From NCBI RefSeq assembly GCF_001683915.1, contig NZ_LXTT01000166.1:1-39307 (forward strand): DNA of 39,307 nucleotides, read 5' to 3'. The DNA comes from Allomuricauda sp. CP2A. GTDB lineage: Bacteria > Bacteroidota > Bacteroidia > Flavobacteriales > Flavobacteriaceae. The number at the start of each line of letters is the position of its first letter. Positions within the stretch are counted from its first letter, which is position 1. The translations under genes were made by a program, and so were the position numbers. This document shows positions 16,816-24,374 of the stretch, piece by piece. Under the pieces are notes generated by a model, which ran no database searches, was not told the DNA's origin, and saw only the letters and a list, made by a program, of their open reading frames with translations.

Positions 16816-16858
16816 CAAAAGTAGAGTCGTCCCATGACCTAAAATATGACGGAAGTCA
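16816..16858 (-). promoter_or_regulatory. Fnr-like operator and -7 element upstream of USP-pfkA
   Basis: The palindrome TGACGGAAGTCA (16847-16858) is separated by 23 bp from TACTTTTG on the minus strand (16823-16816), a perfect TAnnTTTG. The start codon of the USP gene is 34 nt downstream. On the plus strand, towards the ROK gene, no -7 element sits at the equivalent distance, so the operator seems to serve the USP-pfkA unit only. Confidence 0.82.
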
Positions 16859-16976
16859 GGTTTCCAACTTTTAAACCATATTAACAAAAAATCTGTCTAT
16901 TTAAAAGTCCCGAGCGTTATTTTTTTGAAATCATTATGGTTATATTTAAAAACAACTAAAGAATGTGCGTATAACC

Positions 16977-17945
16977 ATGGATATTGTAATAGGTGTGGAC
17001 ATTGGCGGTACCAAAACCAAGATCGGGTTGGTTGACCAAAACGGGGAATGCCTTGAAAAAACTTTTTTTAGGACCAGGGACTTTCCAAACCTGAACGACT
17101 ACTTGAACAAAATCAAGAGTACATCGGACGAGCTCATCAACAAGATGGGAAAGGAGGTGAATGTCTTGGGATGTGGCATTGGAGCCCCGAATGCATCGAG
17201 CAAAAACGGGACCATAGAAAATGCCAGTAATTTAATCTGGAAAGACAGTGTTCCCATTCTTGAGAAATTACAGGAGCGCATGCCCATGCCCATGCGTATC
17301 ATGAACGATGCAAGTGCCGCTGCCTTGGGTGAAATGCTCTTTGGCGGTGCCAAAAACATGAAAGATTTTATTGTGATTACCTTGGGTACCGGGTTTGGCG
17401 CCGGCATTGTGGCCAATGGCCAATTAATAGACGGGTACGATGGCTTTGCTGGGGAGTTGGGCCATGTGGACATGACTTTGGGGGATGGCAGATTGACCGG
17501 GCTTGGGGTTAGGGGCGGATTGGAAGCCTATGTGTCTGCAACTGGCCTAAAGCGCACCATTATGTATATGATGAGCAAGTATACGGTGGACAGTAAGTTT
17601 AGAAGCGTAGCCTTTAACGACCTCCATGGCGAGGATATTACCAAAGCGGCGGAAGAAGGGGATGAAATTGCCCTTAAGGCATTTGACTATACGGCCAAAA
17701 TTATGGGATTGGCATTGGCCAACTTTACGGCATTTACCCAGCCAGAAGCTTTTATTTTAATGGGCGGACTTACCAATAGCGGAAAATGGATCATGGAACC
17801 CTTGGAAAAGTATTTCAATGCAAACCTTCTGCAGGTTTACAAGGGCAAGGTAAAGCTGATGTATTCTGAAATGGAGGGCAAAACCGCAGCCATCTGCGGG
17901 GCTGCTGCACTGATATGGGAAACCCAGAACAAGAACATCACATAA
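16977..17945 (+). CDS. ROK family sugar kinase (putative glucokinase)
   Basis: A 322-residue ROK-fold kinase. The phosphate-1 motif GVDIGGTKTKIGLV opens the protein, MNDASAAALGE carries the catalytic Asp, and GTGFGAGIV is the ATP phosphate-2 loop. GELGHVDM is the ROK hallmark, but the zinc-binding CxCGxxGC cysteines that normally follow are replaced (LTGLGVRGGLEAYVS), so this is a zinc-less variant. Glucokinase activity is the best guess, though fructokinase or amino-sugar kinase cannot be excluded. I prefer the ATG at 16977, which puts IVIGVDIGG at the very N-terminus, over an in-frame GTG at 16965. It is divergent from USP-pfkA and has a TATATTTA -7-like element at 16941-16948. Confidence 0.86.
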   Translation: MDIVIGVDIGGTKTKIGLVDQNGECLEKTFFRTRDFPNLNDYLNKIKSTSDELINKMGKEVNVLGCGIGAPNASSKNGTIENASNLIWKDSVPILEKLQERMPMPMRIMNDASAAALGEMLFGGAKNMKDFIVITLGTGFGAGIVANGQLIDGYDGFAGELGHVDMTLGDGRLTGLGVRGGLEAYVSATGLKRTIMYMMSKYTVDSKFRSVAFNDLHGEDITKAAEEGDEIALKAFDYTAKIMGLALANFTAFTQPEAFILMGGLTNSGKWIMEPLEKYFNANLLQVYKGKVKLMYSEMEGKTAAICGAAALIWETQNKNIT

Positions 17946-18042
17946 CCCCCGATCCCTATCCGCAGGTAAAGTTTTAATGCTTATTTCCTGAAAAACCTTG
18001 CATAGAGGCCGTCTTCCAAGGAAGAACATCCATGTTCAAACC

Positions 18043-18085
18043 TGACCATTATCATATTTTATGGTTGGTGACCTAACTATCTTTA
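18043..18085 (+). promoter_or_regulatory. Fnr-like operator and -7 element upstream of tonB
   Basis: TGACCATTATCA (18043-18054) is followed by exactly 23 bp and TATCTTTA (18078-18085), one mismatch from TAnnTTTG. The tonB ATG lies 22 nt further. The architecture matches the hpf, hemN, cco and USP promoters. Confidence 0.8.
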
Positions 18086-18107
18086 TAACAATTAAATAGT
18101 AAAAGTC

Positions 18108-18833
18108 ATGAAACCAAAAAAGAACCCCAATGCTGAAATAGGCCGCAATAGCAGTCTTTATTTCATGATAGGCCTTACTTCGGTCCTGTTCCTTACATGG
18201 CAATCATTGGAAGTGAAATTTTATGAGAGGGAGTCCACGGTTTCAGATGTTGTTGAAGTTATGGATGACCTTAAGGAAGATGTGCCTGTTACAGAAATGT
18301 TACGTACCACTCCACCACCCCCTCCGCCATCTGCACCGGATGTGATAGAAATTGTGGAGGATGTTGAAGAGGTTGAAGAAACCGTTATTGAAAGTACGGA
18401 GAGCAGTCAAGAAACCTATATTGAAGATGCCATTGTAAGCGTGGAAGACGTTGAAGTGGAAGAGGTTGAAGAAGACATTACCGTACCTTTTGCAGTGATA
18501 GAATACGTTCCTGTTTTTCCTGGATGTGAAGTCTATGAAACACAGGCGGAACGCAAAGCCTGCTTTAACCGAAAGGTACAGGAGCACGTTGTGAAAAACT
18601 TCAGGTACCCCCCAAGTGCATTGGAAATGCAAATTACCGGAAGGGTATACGTTCAGTTTGTGATTGATTCCAAAGGCAACGTGACCGATATCCAAAAGAG
18701 AGGTCCAGACCGTTTATTGGAAGAAGAGGCCGCTAGAATCATTGCCTCTCTACCCAATGTAAAACCTGGAGAGCAACGTGGAAGAGCCGTTCGGGTCAAG
18801 TACAGCATTCCGATCAATTTTGAAATACAATAA
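18108..18833 (+). CDS. tonB: Energy transducer TonB
   Basis: A 241-residue TonB-type protein that couples inner-membrane proton motive force to TonB-dependent outer-membrane receptors. It has a short cytoplasmic N-terminus, one membrane anchor (about 19-33, SLYFMIGLTSVLFLTWQSLE), a proline run (TPPPPPPSAP), then a strikingly acidic Glu/Val-rich periplasmic spacer (about 80-130). The C-terminal TonB domain has YPPSALEMQITGRVYVQFVID and ends VKYSIPINFEIQ. Two cysteines (GCEVYET, KACFNRK) just before the domain may form a disulphide, as is common in Bacteroidota homologues. No exbB/exbD is adjacent. It has its own Fnr-like promoter, suggesting a TonB variant for low oxygen. Confidence 0.92.
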   Translation: MKPKKNPNAEIGRNSSLYFMIGLTSVLFLTWQSLEVKFYERESTVSDVVEVMDDLKEDVPVTEMLRTTPPPPPPSAPDVIEIVEDVEEVEETVIESTESSQETYIEDAIVSVEDVEVEEVEEDITVPFAVIEYVPVFPGCEVYETQAERKACFNRKVQEHVVKNFRYPPSALEMQITGRVYVQFVIDSKGNVTDIQKRGPDRLLEEEAARIIASLPNVKPGEQRGRAVRVKYSIPINFEIQ

Positions 18834-18856
18834 GTTTAGGACTAAACAATGAAGAA

Positions 18857-18889
18857 GGAGGCTTAATAAGTTTGGGCCTCTTTTTTTTT
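18857..18889 (+). terminator. Intrinsic terminator after tonB
   Basis: A stem formed by GGAGGC and GCCTCT (one G-T wobble) encloses an AT-rich loop and is followed at once by nine Ts (18881-18889). It ends the tonB transcript, and the stop of the convergent M14 gene lies in the adjacent bases. Confidence 0.8.
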
Positions 18890-20080
18890 CTAGAACCAGC
18901 TGGTGTTTTTATAATCACTGTTCCTTGAGGCTATTTCCCTGCTCTTGACCACCAAATGGGTCTCATCAAGCTGTCTGGTCCTGTATCCCAGCAAGTGGAA
19001 TATCGATTTCGCCATGAAACGGGCAACCCTTTGGTCCACGATCAAAGTGTCTTTTTTATCCGATTTCCATTTAACACCGGGCAATTTCACCAATAGGTGA
19101 TCCACCTTAAAACGTCTCAACTCCTTGGACAGCCACAACAAAAACTTGGGAATCGGCCTGATAAAATAAAACCCCTCCCCTCCTTGATCTTGGTACAAGG
19201 GCATAAAAATCTGTCTTTCCTTGCTTGCTTTGATCACAGCATCATTGCTCATTGCAATTTCTACTCCTTTGGGTATCTTCTGAAAATTTATAAACCCTGG
19301 GAACATTTTAAATTTGTCACCTGATTCTATGGTATGTTGATGGTAGATTTCGTAGAATCTGTGATCTACTTTGTTGAAATGCGCCAATCCATCCCCATTG
19401 ATTTTTGATGGGTGGACCACACCGGTCAATTGCAAAGTGAACCAAATGAAATCAATACAATTTTCAACAGCTTTGCTGTCATCATGCTGGCCACTTTCAA
19501 AACCTAGGGACACATATCCCAGTTCGTTGATATAGCTCAACAACGCCCCTTCAAGATATTCCTCGATCCCCAAAATAATGGGCAGTGGATAGTTTGATGC
19601 ATATTTTCGGTTCAACAGACTGTCGTTGAGCACAATAAAAGGGGCCGTATCACTGGAAGTGGTATGCAAATCAATAAAATAGAAGGGAGGAGTTGCTTTT
19701 TCCAAAATGTTATTGAGCACTTCCAAAAGTGCTTTTAATTCCTTTTCCTCCTCAATATCGGCTTGCTTATTTGCCCGTATATTTTTTATCCGCTCCGGAA
19801 ACCAGATGCGGTTTAAATCTACTGTCTGGAACCTGACATGCCTATTGAGTGCCCCCAGATTTCCGGCCACGCCAAACAATTGCCCCTTTAAAGCACTGTT
19901 TTTTGATTTTAGCTCTTTAAAGACATGTTTTAGGGCAAAAACGCCTGCGGGTTCGTTGCCATGTATTCCAGCAAAGAAAACCACCGTTGGGCCACTTTTG
20001 TTCCCTTGCAGGTGGTCAATAGTACGCTTAACCGCTACAGTCTGTTTGGGGGCAATATTTTGTTTTTCTACCACAATCAC
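18890..20080 (-). CDS. M14-type succinylglutamate desuccinylase/aspartoacylase family protein
   Basis: A 396-residue zinc-dependent deacylase/carboxypeptidase-fold protein. The zinc ligands match the family: His40 and Glu43 in FAGIHGNEPAG, and His139 in FIDLHTTSSD. A DLNR segment (88-91, Arg91) lies between them, and Glu195 in GFESGQH is the likely catalytic base. The C-terminal 150 residues form an extra domain beyond classical AstE. The start overlaps the end of the GCS2-CBS ligase gene by 4 nt, so translation is coupled. Together they look like a make/break pair acting on an amide bond in a small molecule or peptide. The substrate is unknown, and arginine catabolism (astE) is unlikely because no ast genes are nearby. 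Confidence 0.85.
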   Translation of the reverse strand: MIVVEKQNIAPKQTVAVKRTIDHLQGNKSGPTVVFFAGIHGNEPAGVFALKHVFKELKSKNSALKGQLFGVAGNLGALNRHVRFQTVDLNRIWFPERIKNIRANKQADIEEEKELKALLEVLNNILEKATPPFYFIDLHTTSSDTAPFIVLNDSLLNRKYASNYPLPIILGIEEYLEGALLSYINELGYVSLGFESGQHDDSKAVENCIDFIWFTLQLTGVVHPSKINGDGLAHFNKVDHRFYEIYHQHTIESGDKFKMFPGFINFQKIPKGVEIAMSNDAVIKASKERQIFMPLYQDQGGEGFYFIRPIPKFLLWLSKELRRFKVDHLLVKLPGVKWKSDKKDTLIVDQRVARFMAKSIFHLLGYRTRQLDETHLVVKSREIASRNSDYKNTSWF

Positions 20081-21921
20081 AGGTCAACTTTACTAATGAT
20101 CCCCACAATATGATTGTCCACGCAAACCGGCAAACAACCTATTTGGTGTTCTTCCATCATTTTCTTGGCGGTTTCTATTTCAGTTCTGGGCTCTACAGTA
20201 ATTACATCTTTGACCATAATATCCGACACCCTAGCTTCTTTCTTGTCCAGTTTCTCAAACCTTTCTATATGGCTCCATGTTAGTAACCCCGCAATTTCCC
20301 CTTTTCCATTTTCTACAGGAATATGGTGAATATTGTTCCATTGCATAATAGCTATGGCCAAATTGGCATAATCATCTTCATAGAGCTTCATGAGTTTTGT
20401 GGACATGATCTGTCTTACCCATTGGAACGATTCCTTGGTTTTCTTCATTCCTGTAATTGGTTTCCATTGATGCACGGGAGCTTGGGTCTCTTGGTTGTTG
20501 TACATGGCCTTGGTCAACTGCACAATGGCACTGTCCAATTTCATCTGCTTTTTGAGCTCCCTAAAGTTTCTGATTTGCCACTCGGCCCCTGTACCCCTTT
20601 TCGTTCTTGCTTCAATTATCCCCAAAAGCCTATTAATGTCGCTTTCATCAATTTCAAATTTTCGTAGCCCATCATAAGCTATGGGCAACAATACCTTCAG
20701 GACAATCTCTTTGACTGTCATGGTCTTGTCCAACCATGAAAACATCGTGTTCCTTCCATTCATAGCGGCCTTAAAAAAGTTGAGTTTCGCCACCCTAAAA
20801 TCCATGATACTCTGCATATCGTCATACTTTTTAGGTCTTCCTGCCATTAGTCCGACCCAAAATGCAAAGTTGGCCATTTCATCAATTATTGTTGGGCCAG
20901 AGGGAATATATCGGTTTTCAATCCGCAAATGTGGTTTTCCGTTGCCCACTCCGTAGCATGGGCGGTTCCATCGATACACCGTACTGTTGAACAAGCTCAA
21001 TGCCTCCAGTTTCGGAATTTTTCCGTCCTGCAATACATCCAGCGAGCTTTTCTCAATGGGTTTTGTAAGCAAGATGCGGTGGGTAGAAATGTCCTGTTTA
21101 AAAATTTCGGCGACAGAATTTTTTTGCCATCGTTCCCCAAAACCTACTCTGGCTACTTGCTCCTTAACCTCTTTTGTCCAAACCCGGGCATCCAAGCTTT
21201 GTTGAAATAGGGCTATTCGGGTTTCTCTCCAAAGCTCTTTACCCAAAAGTAACGGAGAGTTGCAGCATATTCCCAAAACGGGTCCGGAAATGGCCTGTGC
21301 CCAATTATAGCTTTTGATAAAATCATCTGGGGGAATCTGCAAATGGAGTTGGAAACTGGTATTGCAGGCTTCAAAAAGTACAGAATCATGATGCAACGAA
21401 AGCTCATCTGCGCCCTTTATCCTAAGCGAGAAATCACTCCCCCTCCAAGTCTTTAAAACCTCATTTATGCGAAAATACCTCGGTATTGGGGTCATAAAAT
21501 TCATCCCCAGTTCATCTTTGCTTATGGTCGGGAGAATACCGGTCAAAACGACCTTGACACCATGATCATCAGCTGTTTGTTTCACCTTGTCCAACAATTT
21601 CCTAAGCTGCTGTTCCATATTGGCAAAGCAATCCTTCTCCAGTTTATACGGGTCGAGGTTGGCCTCTATGTTATAAGTGGCAAATTCGGTGGTAAAATGG
21701 TCATCTTTGACATCTTTGATGATTTCCATGGATTTAGGGGATGGCCTGAAATCGCCATTAACCAGGCACATTTCCTGTTCAGCGCCTATTCGCTGGACAT
21801 CATCTTCGATCATGCCGCCCTTTATCATCAATTCCAAGGCCTGTATATCATCAATCAAATGCTGAACGAACGCCTTGCGCTCCTCCTCATCAAACTTGCC
21901 GTTAACTATATGCTCGCCCAT
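20077..21921 (-). CDS. GCS2/YbdK-like carboxylate-amine ligase fused to a CBS-domain pair
   Basis: A 614-residue protein. The first ~450 residues belong to the glutamine-synthetase-fold glutamate-cysteine ligase 2 family, with RIGAEQEMCLVNGD, an EANLDPY segment, SLHHDSVLFEACNTSFQLHLQ, and RIENRYIPSGPTIIDEMAN. The C-terminal ~125 residues hold two CBS motifs (MSTKLMKLYEDDYANLAIAI and VSDIMVKDVITVEPRTEIE...GIISKVDL), which usually sense adenine nucleotides. The frame can be read from 22020, but the ATG at 21921 is the real start: the -7 element (21959-21952) and predicted transcript start lie inside that extra segment. The protein ends right at the last CBS strand and overlaps the M14 gene by 4 nt. 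It probably forms an amide bond using ATP; the substrate is unknown. Confidence 0.85.
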   Translation of the reverse strand: MGEHIVNGKFDEEERKAFVQHLIDDIQALELMIKGGMIEDDVQRIGAEQEMCLVNGDFRPSPKSMEIIKDVKDDHFTTEFATYNIEANLDPYKLEKDCFANMEQQLRKLLDKVKQTADDHGVKVVLTGILPTISKDELGMNFMTPIPRYFRINEVLKTWRGSDFSLRIKGADELSLHHDSVLFEACNTSFQLHLQIPPDDFIKSYNWAQAISGPVLGICCNSPLLLGKELWRETRIALFQQSLDARVWTKEVKEQVARVGFGERWQKNSVAEIFKQDISTHRILLTKPIEKSSLDVLQDGKIPKLEALSLFNSTVYRWNRPCYGVGNGKPHLRIENRYIPSGPTIIDEMANFAFWVGLMAGRPKKYDDMQSIMDFRVAKLNFFKAAMNGRNTMFSWLDKTMTVKEIVLKVLLPIAYDGLRKFEIDESDINRLLGIIEARTKRGTGAEWQIRNFRELKKQMKLDSAIVQLTKAMYNNQETQAPVHQWKPITGMKKTKESFQWVRQIMSTKLMKLYEDDYANLAIAIMQWNNIHHIPVENGKGEIAGLLTWSHIERFEKLDKKEARVSDIMVKDVITVEPRTEIETAKKMMEEHQIGCLPVCVDNHIVGIISKVDL

Positions 21922-21951
21922 CGCTATGGAAATTGAACTCTTTATCCATGT

Positions 21952-21994
21952 TAAAGCTACGAAGTGCCAAAGGGCAAAAAAATGACAGATATCA
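21952..21994 (-). promoter_or_regulatory. Fnr-like operator and -7 element upstream of the GCS2-CBS/M14 operon
   Basis: The palindrome TGACAGATATCA (21983-21994) is followed on the minus strand by 23 bp and TAGCTTTA (21959-21952). The chosen ATG at 21921 is 30 nt further. This placement rules out the longer reading frame beginning at 22020. The neighbouring hemN operator lies 32 bp away centre to centre. Confidence 0.82.
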
Positions 21995-22014
21995 GGTATT
22001 GATTTGTAGCGTAC

Positions 22015-22057
22015 TGACATTTATCATGTTTTATACTGAGCCTTGCCATTAATTTTG
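22015..22057 (+). promoter_or_regulatory. Fnr-like operator and -7 element upstream of hemN
   Basis: TGACATTTATCA (22015-22026), then 23 bp, then TAATTTTG (22050-22057), a perfect TAnnTTTG. The hemN ATG follows 25 nt later. Control of hemN by FNR-type activators is a well-known theme, which supports the reading of this motif. Confidence 0.87.
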
Positions 22058-22082
22058 GCCTTGTAATAAAATGGTATGAGCT

Positions 22083-23441
22083 ATGTGCGGATTAGTACAG
22101 AAATACAATGTGCCGGGTCCTAGGTACACCAGTTATCCAACGGTTCCGTATTGGGATTTGGACAATTTTTCCGGTAAACTCTGGAAATCGACTGTATTGA
22201 AGACCTTTCAAGAAAATCCAAAAGAAGGGATAAGCCTATATGTACACCTGCCCTTTTGTGAAAGTATGTGTACATTTTGTGGTTGTCACAAGCGCATCAC
22301 CAAAAGGCATGAGTTGGAGCTTCCCTACATCAACAGTGTGTTAAAGGAGTGGAAACTTTATGTTGATCTTCTGGGAGCCAAACCCATCATAAAAGAGCTT
22401 CATTTGGGTGGTGGAACGCCCACTTTTTTTTCTCCTGAAAACCTGAAATTACTGATAGATGGAATCCTCCTGAACGGCAAAAAGGCAGAAAATGCACAAT
22501 TCAGTTTTGAAGGACATCCCAACAATACGACCAAAGCGCACCTTCAGGCCCTTTTTGATGTAGGGTTCAGAAGGGTCTGTTATGGTGTGCAGGACTATAA
22601 TATGACCGTTCAAAGGGCCATAAACCGGATTCAGCCCTTTGAAAATGTTAAAAACGTGACCGAATGGGCCAGGGAAATCGGATACACCTCAGTGGGCCAT
22701 GACATTATCTATGGGCTGCCATTTCAAGATTGTGCCCATGTGGAGGAAACCATTAAAAAGACCAACGCCCTTAGGCCAGACCGCATAGCATTTTACAGCT
22801 ACGCCCATGTGCCTTGGCTAAAAGGCAATGGACAACGCGGTTACAAGGAAACGGACCTTCCTTCTTCCGTGGTGAAAAAAGCACAGTATGAAATGGGAAA
22901 AAGCATGTTGGCGGATTTTGGCTATAAAGATGTGGGAATGGACCATTTTGCCCTGCCATCCGATGACCTCTACGTGGCATTGACCAACGGTACCCTGCAC
23001 CGAAACTTTATGGGCTATACCCCATCCAAGACCCAATTAATGATCGGTCTGGGAGTATCCAGCATTAGTGATAGTTGGTATGGGTTTGCCCAAAACGTAA
23101 AAAGTCTGGAAGAATATGAACATTTGGTTTCGCACGACCTTATTCCTATTTTTAAAGGACATATTCTTAACCAAGAAGATGAAATCTTACGAAAGCACAT
23201 TCTTGATCTCATGTGCCGATTTGAAACTTCTTGGGAGAGGGAAGAAGCTGAAGTGGTCGATTTTCAAAGCATCATTGAAAGTTTATCGGAAATGGAATCC
23301 GATGGTTTGGTGGAGATTGGAGAAAATCAGATCTCAGTGACCGAAAAAGGAAGACCTTTTATACGAAACATCAGTATGGCCCTTGACTTGAAACTGCACC
23401 GGAAAAAACCAGAAACCCGGATATTTTCCATGACCGTTTAA
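22083..23441 (+). CDS. hemN: Oxygen-independent coproporphyrinogen III oxidase
   Basis: A 452-residue radical-SAM enzyme that converts coproporphyrinogen III to protoporphyrinogen IX without oxygen, in the cytoplasm. It starts LVQKYNVPGPRYTSYPTVPYW, as true HemN proteins do. The iron-sulphur motif is CESMCTFCGC (Cys59, 63, 66, with Cys68). The GGGTPTFFSP motif for SAM binding, the GVQDYNMTVQRAINRIQP segment and a C-terminal HemN domain complete the family pattern, so it is not a HemW-type chaperone. It is the first gene of a unit with a USP 18 bp downstream, and is driven by an Fnr-like promoter. Confidence 0.96.
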   Translation: MCGLVQKYNVPGPRYTSYPTVPYWDLDNFSGKLWKSTVLKTFQENPKEGISLYVHLPFCESMCTFCGCHKRITKRHELELPYINSVLKEWKLYVDLLGAKPIIKELHLGGGTPTFFSPENLKLLIDGILLNGKKAENAQFSFEGHPNNTTKAHLQALFDVGFRRVCYGVQDYNMTVQRAINRIQPFENVKNVTEWAREIGYTSVGHDIIYGLPFQDCAHVEETIKKTNALRPDRIAFYSYAHVPWLKGNGQRGYKETDLPSSVVKKAQYEMGKSMLADFGYKDVGMDHFALPSDDLYVALTNGTLHRNFMGYTPSKTQLMIGLGVSSISDSWYGFAQNVKSLEEYEHLVSHDLIPIFKGHILNQEDEILRKHILDLMCRFETSWEREEAEVVDFQSIIESLSEMESDGLVEIGENQISVTEKGRPFIRNISMALDLKLHRKKPETRIFSMTV

Positions 23442-23459
23442 CCTATTAAAAACAAAGAA

Positions 23460-24281
23460 ATGAAAAGCATAATTGTACCCGTAGATTTTTCAGAACAATC
23501 AGAAAACGCCCTAAAAGTGGCTGCATCCCTGGCCAAAGAAAACAAAGCCGAGTTGTTGGTGCTCCACATGTTGGAACTTTCACCGGCCATCATGAGTGAA
23601 TCTGGATATGTATCGCAAGAACAAGTGGTTCACTTGATCAAAATTGGTGAAAAACGATTTGCCGACTTCTTGGACAAACCTTATTTAAAGGATGTCAACA
23701 TTGTGCCCGTTATTAAGCACTACAAAGTGTTTAGTGAGGTGAACGAAGTTGCCGAAAAGCACAATGCAGACCTAGTGGTCATGGGCTCACATGGCACCGA
23801 TGGCCTCCAAGAAATCTTCATTGGATCCAATACCGAGCGCGTTGTCCGCACCTCAGATATTCCTGTATTGGTCATAAAAGGAGAAATGGACAAGTTTAAA
23901 CCTAAAAACTTTGTCTTTGCCTGCGATTTTTCGGAAGAAAATGTTCCTGCTCTCAAAAAGGCTGTGGAAATGGCCAAACTTCTTAATTGCAAATTGCAGT
24001 TGATCTATATCAATACACCAGGAGACGAATTTTTGAGTACCGATGATGCCTATGAAAAAATTTCCAAATTTTTGGACGCGGCCAAACTTGGGCTAACTGT
24101 GGAAATCTATAACGATTACACTGTAGAAAAAGGAGTGCTCAATTACTGCGACAAGGTCATGGCCGATATGATCGGCATACCTACACACGGTAGAAGAGGG
24201 TTATCCCACTTTTTTATGGGGAGCATCGGCGAGGATATCGCCAACCATTCCAATATCCCTGTGATAACCTTTAAAATTTAA
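23460..24281 (+). CDS. Universal stress protein, tandem UspA domains with two intact ATP loops
   Basis: A 273-residue protein of two UspA domains. Both nucleotide loops fit G-x2-G-x9-GS: VVMGSHGTDGLQEIFIGSN in the first half and IGIPTHGRRGLSHFFMGS in the second. This is the most canonical of the three USPs in the window and should bind ATP. The N-terminus IIVPVDFSEQSENALKVA begins at the annotated ATG. It lies 18 bp after hemN, so it shares the Fnr-like promoter at 22015-22057. It ends before a strong bidirectional terminator. Confidence 0.93.
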   Translation: MKSIIVPVDFSEQSENALKVAASLAKENKAELLVLHMLELSPAIMSESGYVSQEQVVHLIKIGEKRFADFLDKPYLKDVNIVPVIKHYKVFSEVNEVAEKHNADLVVMGSHGTDGLQEIFIGSNTERVVRTSDIPVLVIKGEMDKFKPKNFVFACDFSEENVPALKKAVEMAKLLNCKLQLIYINTPGDEFLSTDDAYEKISKFLDAAKLGLTVEIYNDYTVEKGVLNYCDKVMADMIGIPTHGRRGLSHFFMGSIGEDIANHSNIPVITFKI

Positions 24282-24323
24282 TGGATTGTATTTTTTGATT
24301 GGTTTCATACAATTCAAAAAAAG

Positions 24324-24350
24324 GGGGCAATTTTAAAATTGCCCCTTTTT
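24324..24350. terminator. Bidirectional intrinsic terminator
   Basis: GGGGCAATTTTAAAATTGCCCC (24324-24345) is a perfect 22-bp palindrome flanked by a run of As on the left and Ts on the right. It therefore terminates both the hemN-USP transcript and the long cco transcript coming from the other side. Confidence 0.92.
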
Positions 24351-24374
24351 TATTGCTTTTAAACCTGTAAATCT

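Noticed and set aside
16859..16976. Possible second use of the 16847 palindrome to activate the ROK kinase gene
   Set aside because: At 23 bp on the plus strand (16882-16889) the sequence does not resemble TAnnTTTG. The nearest -7-like element (16941-16948) is far from the palindrome.
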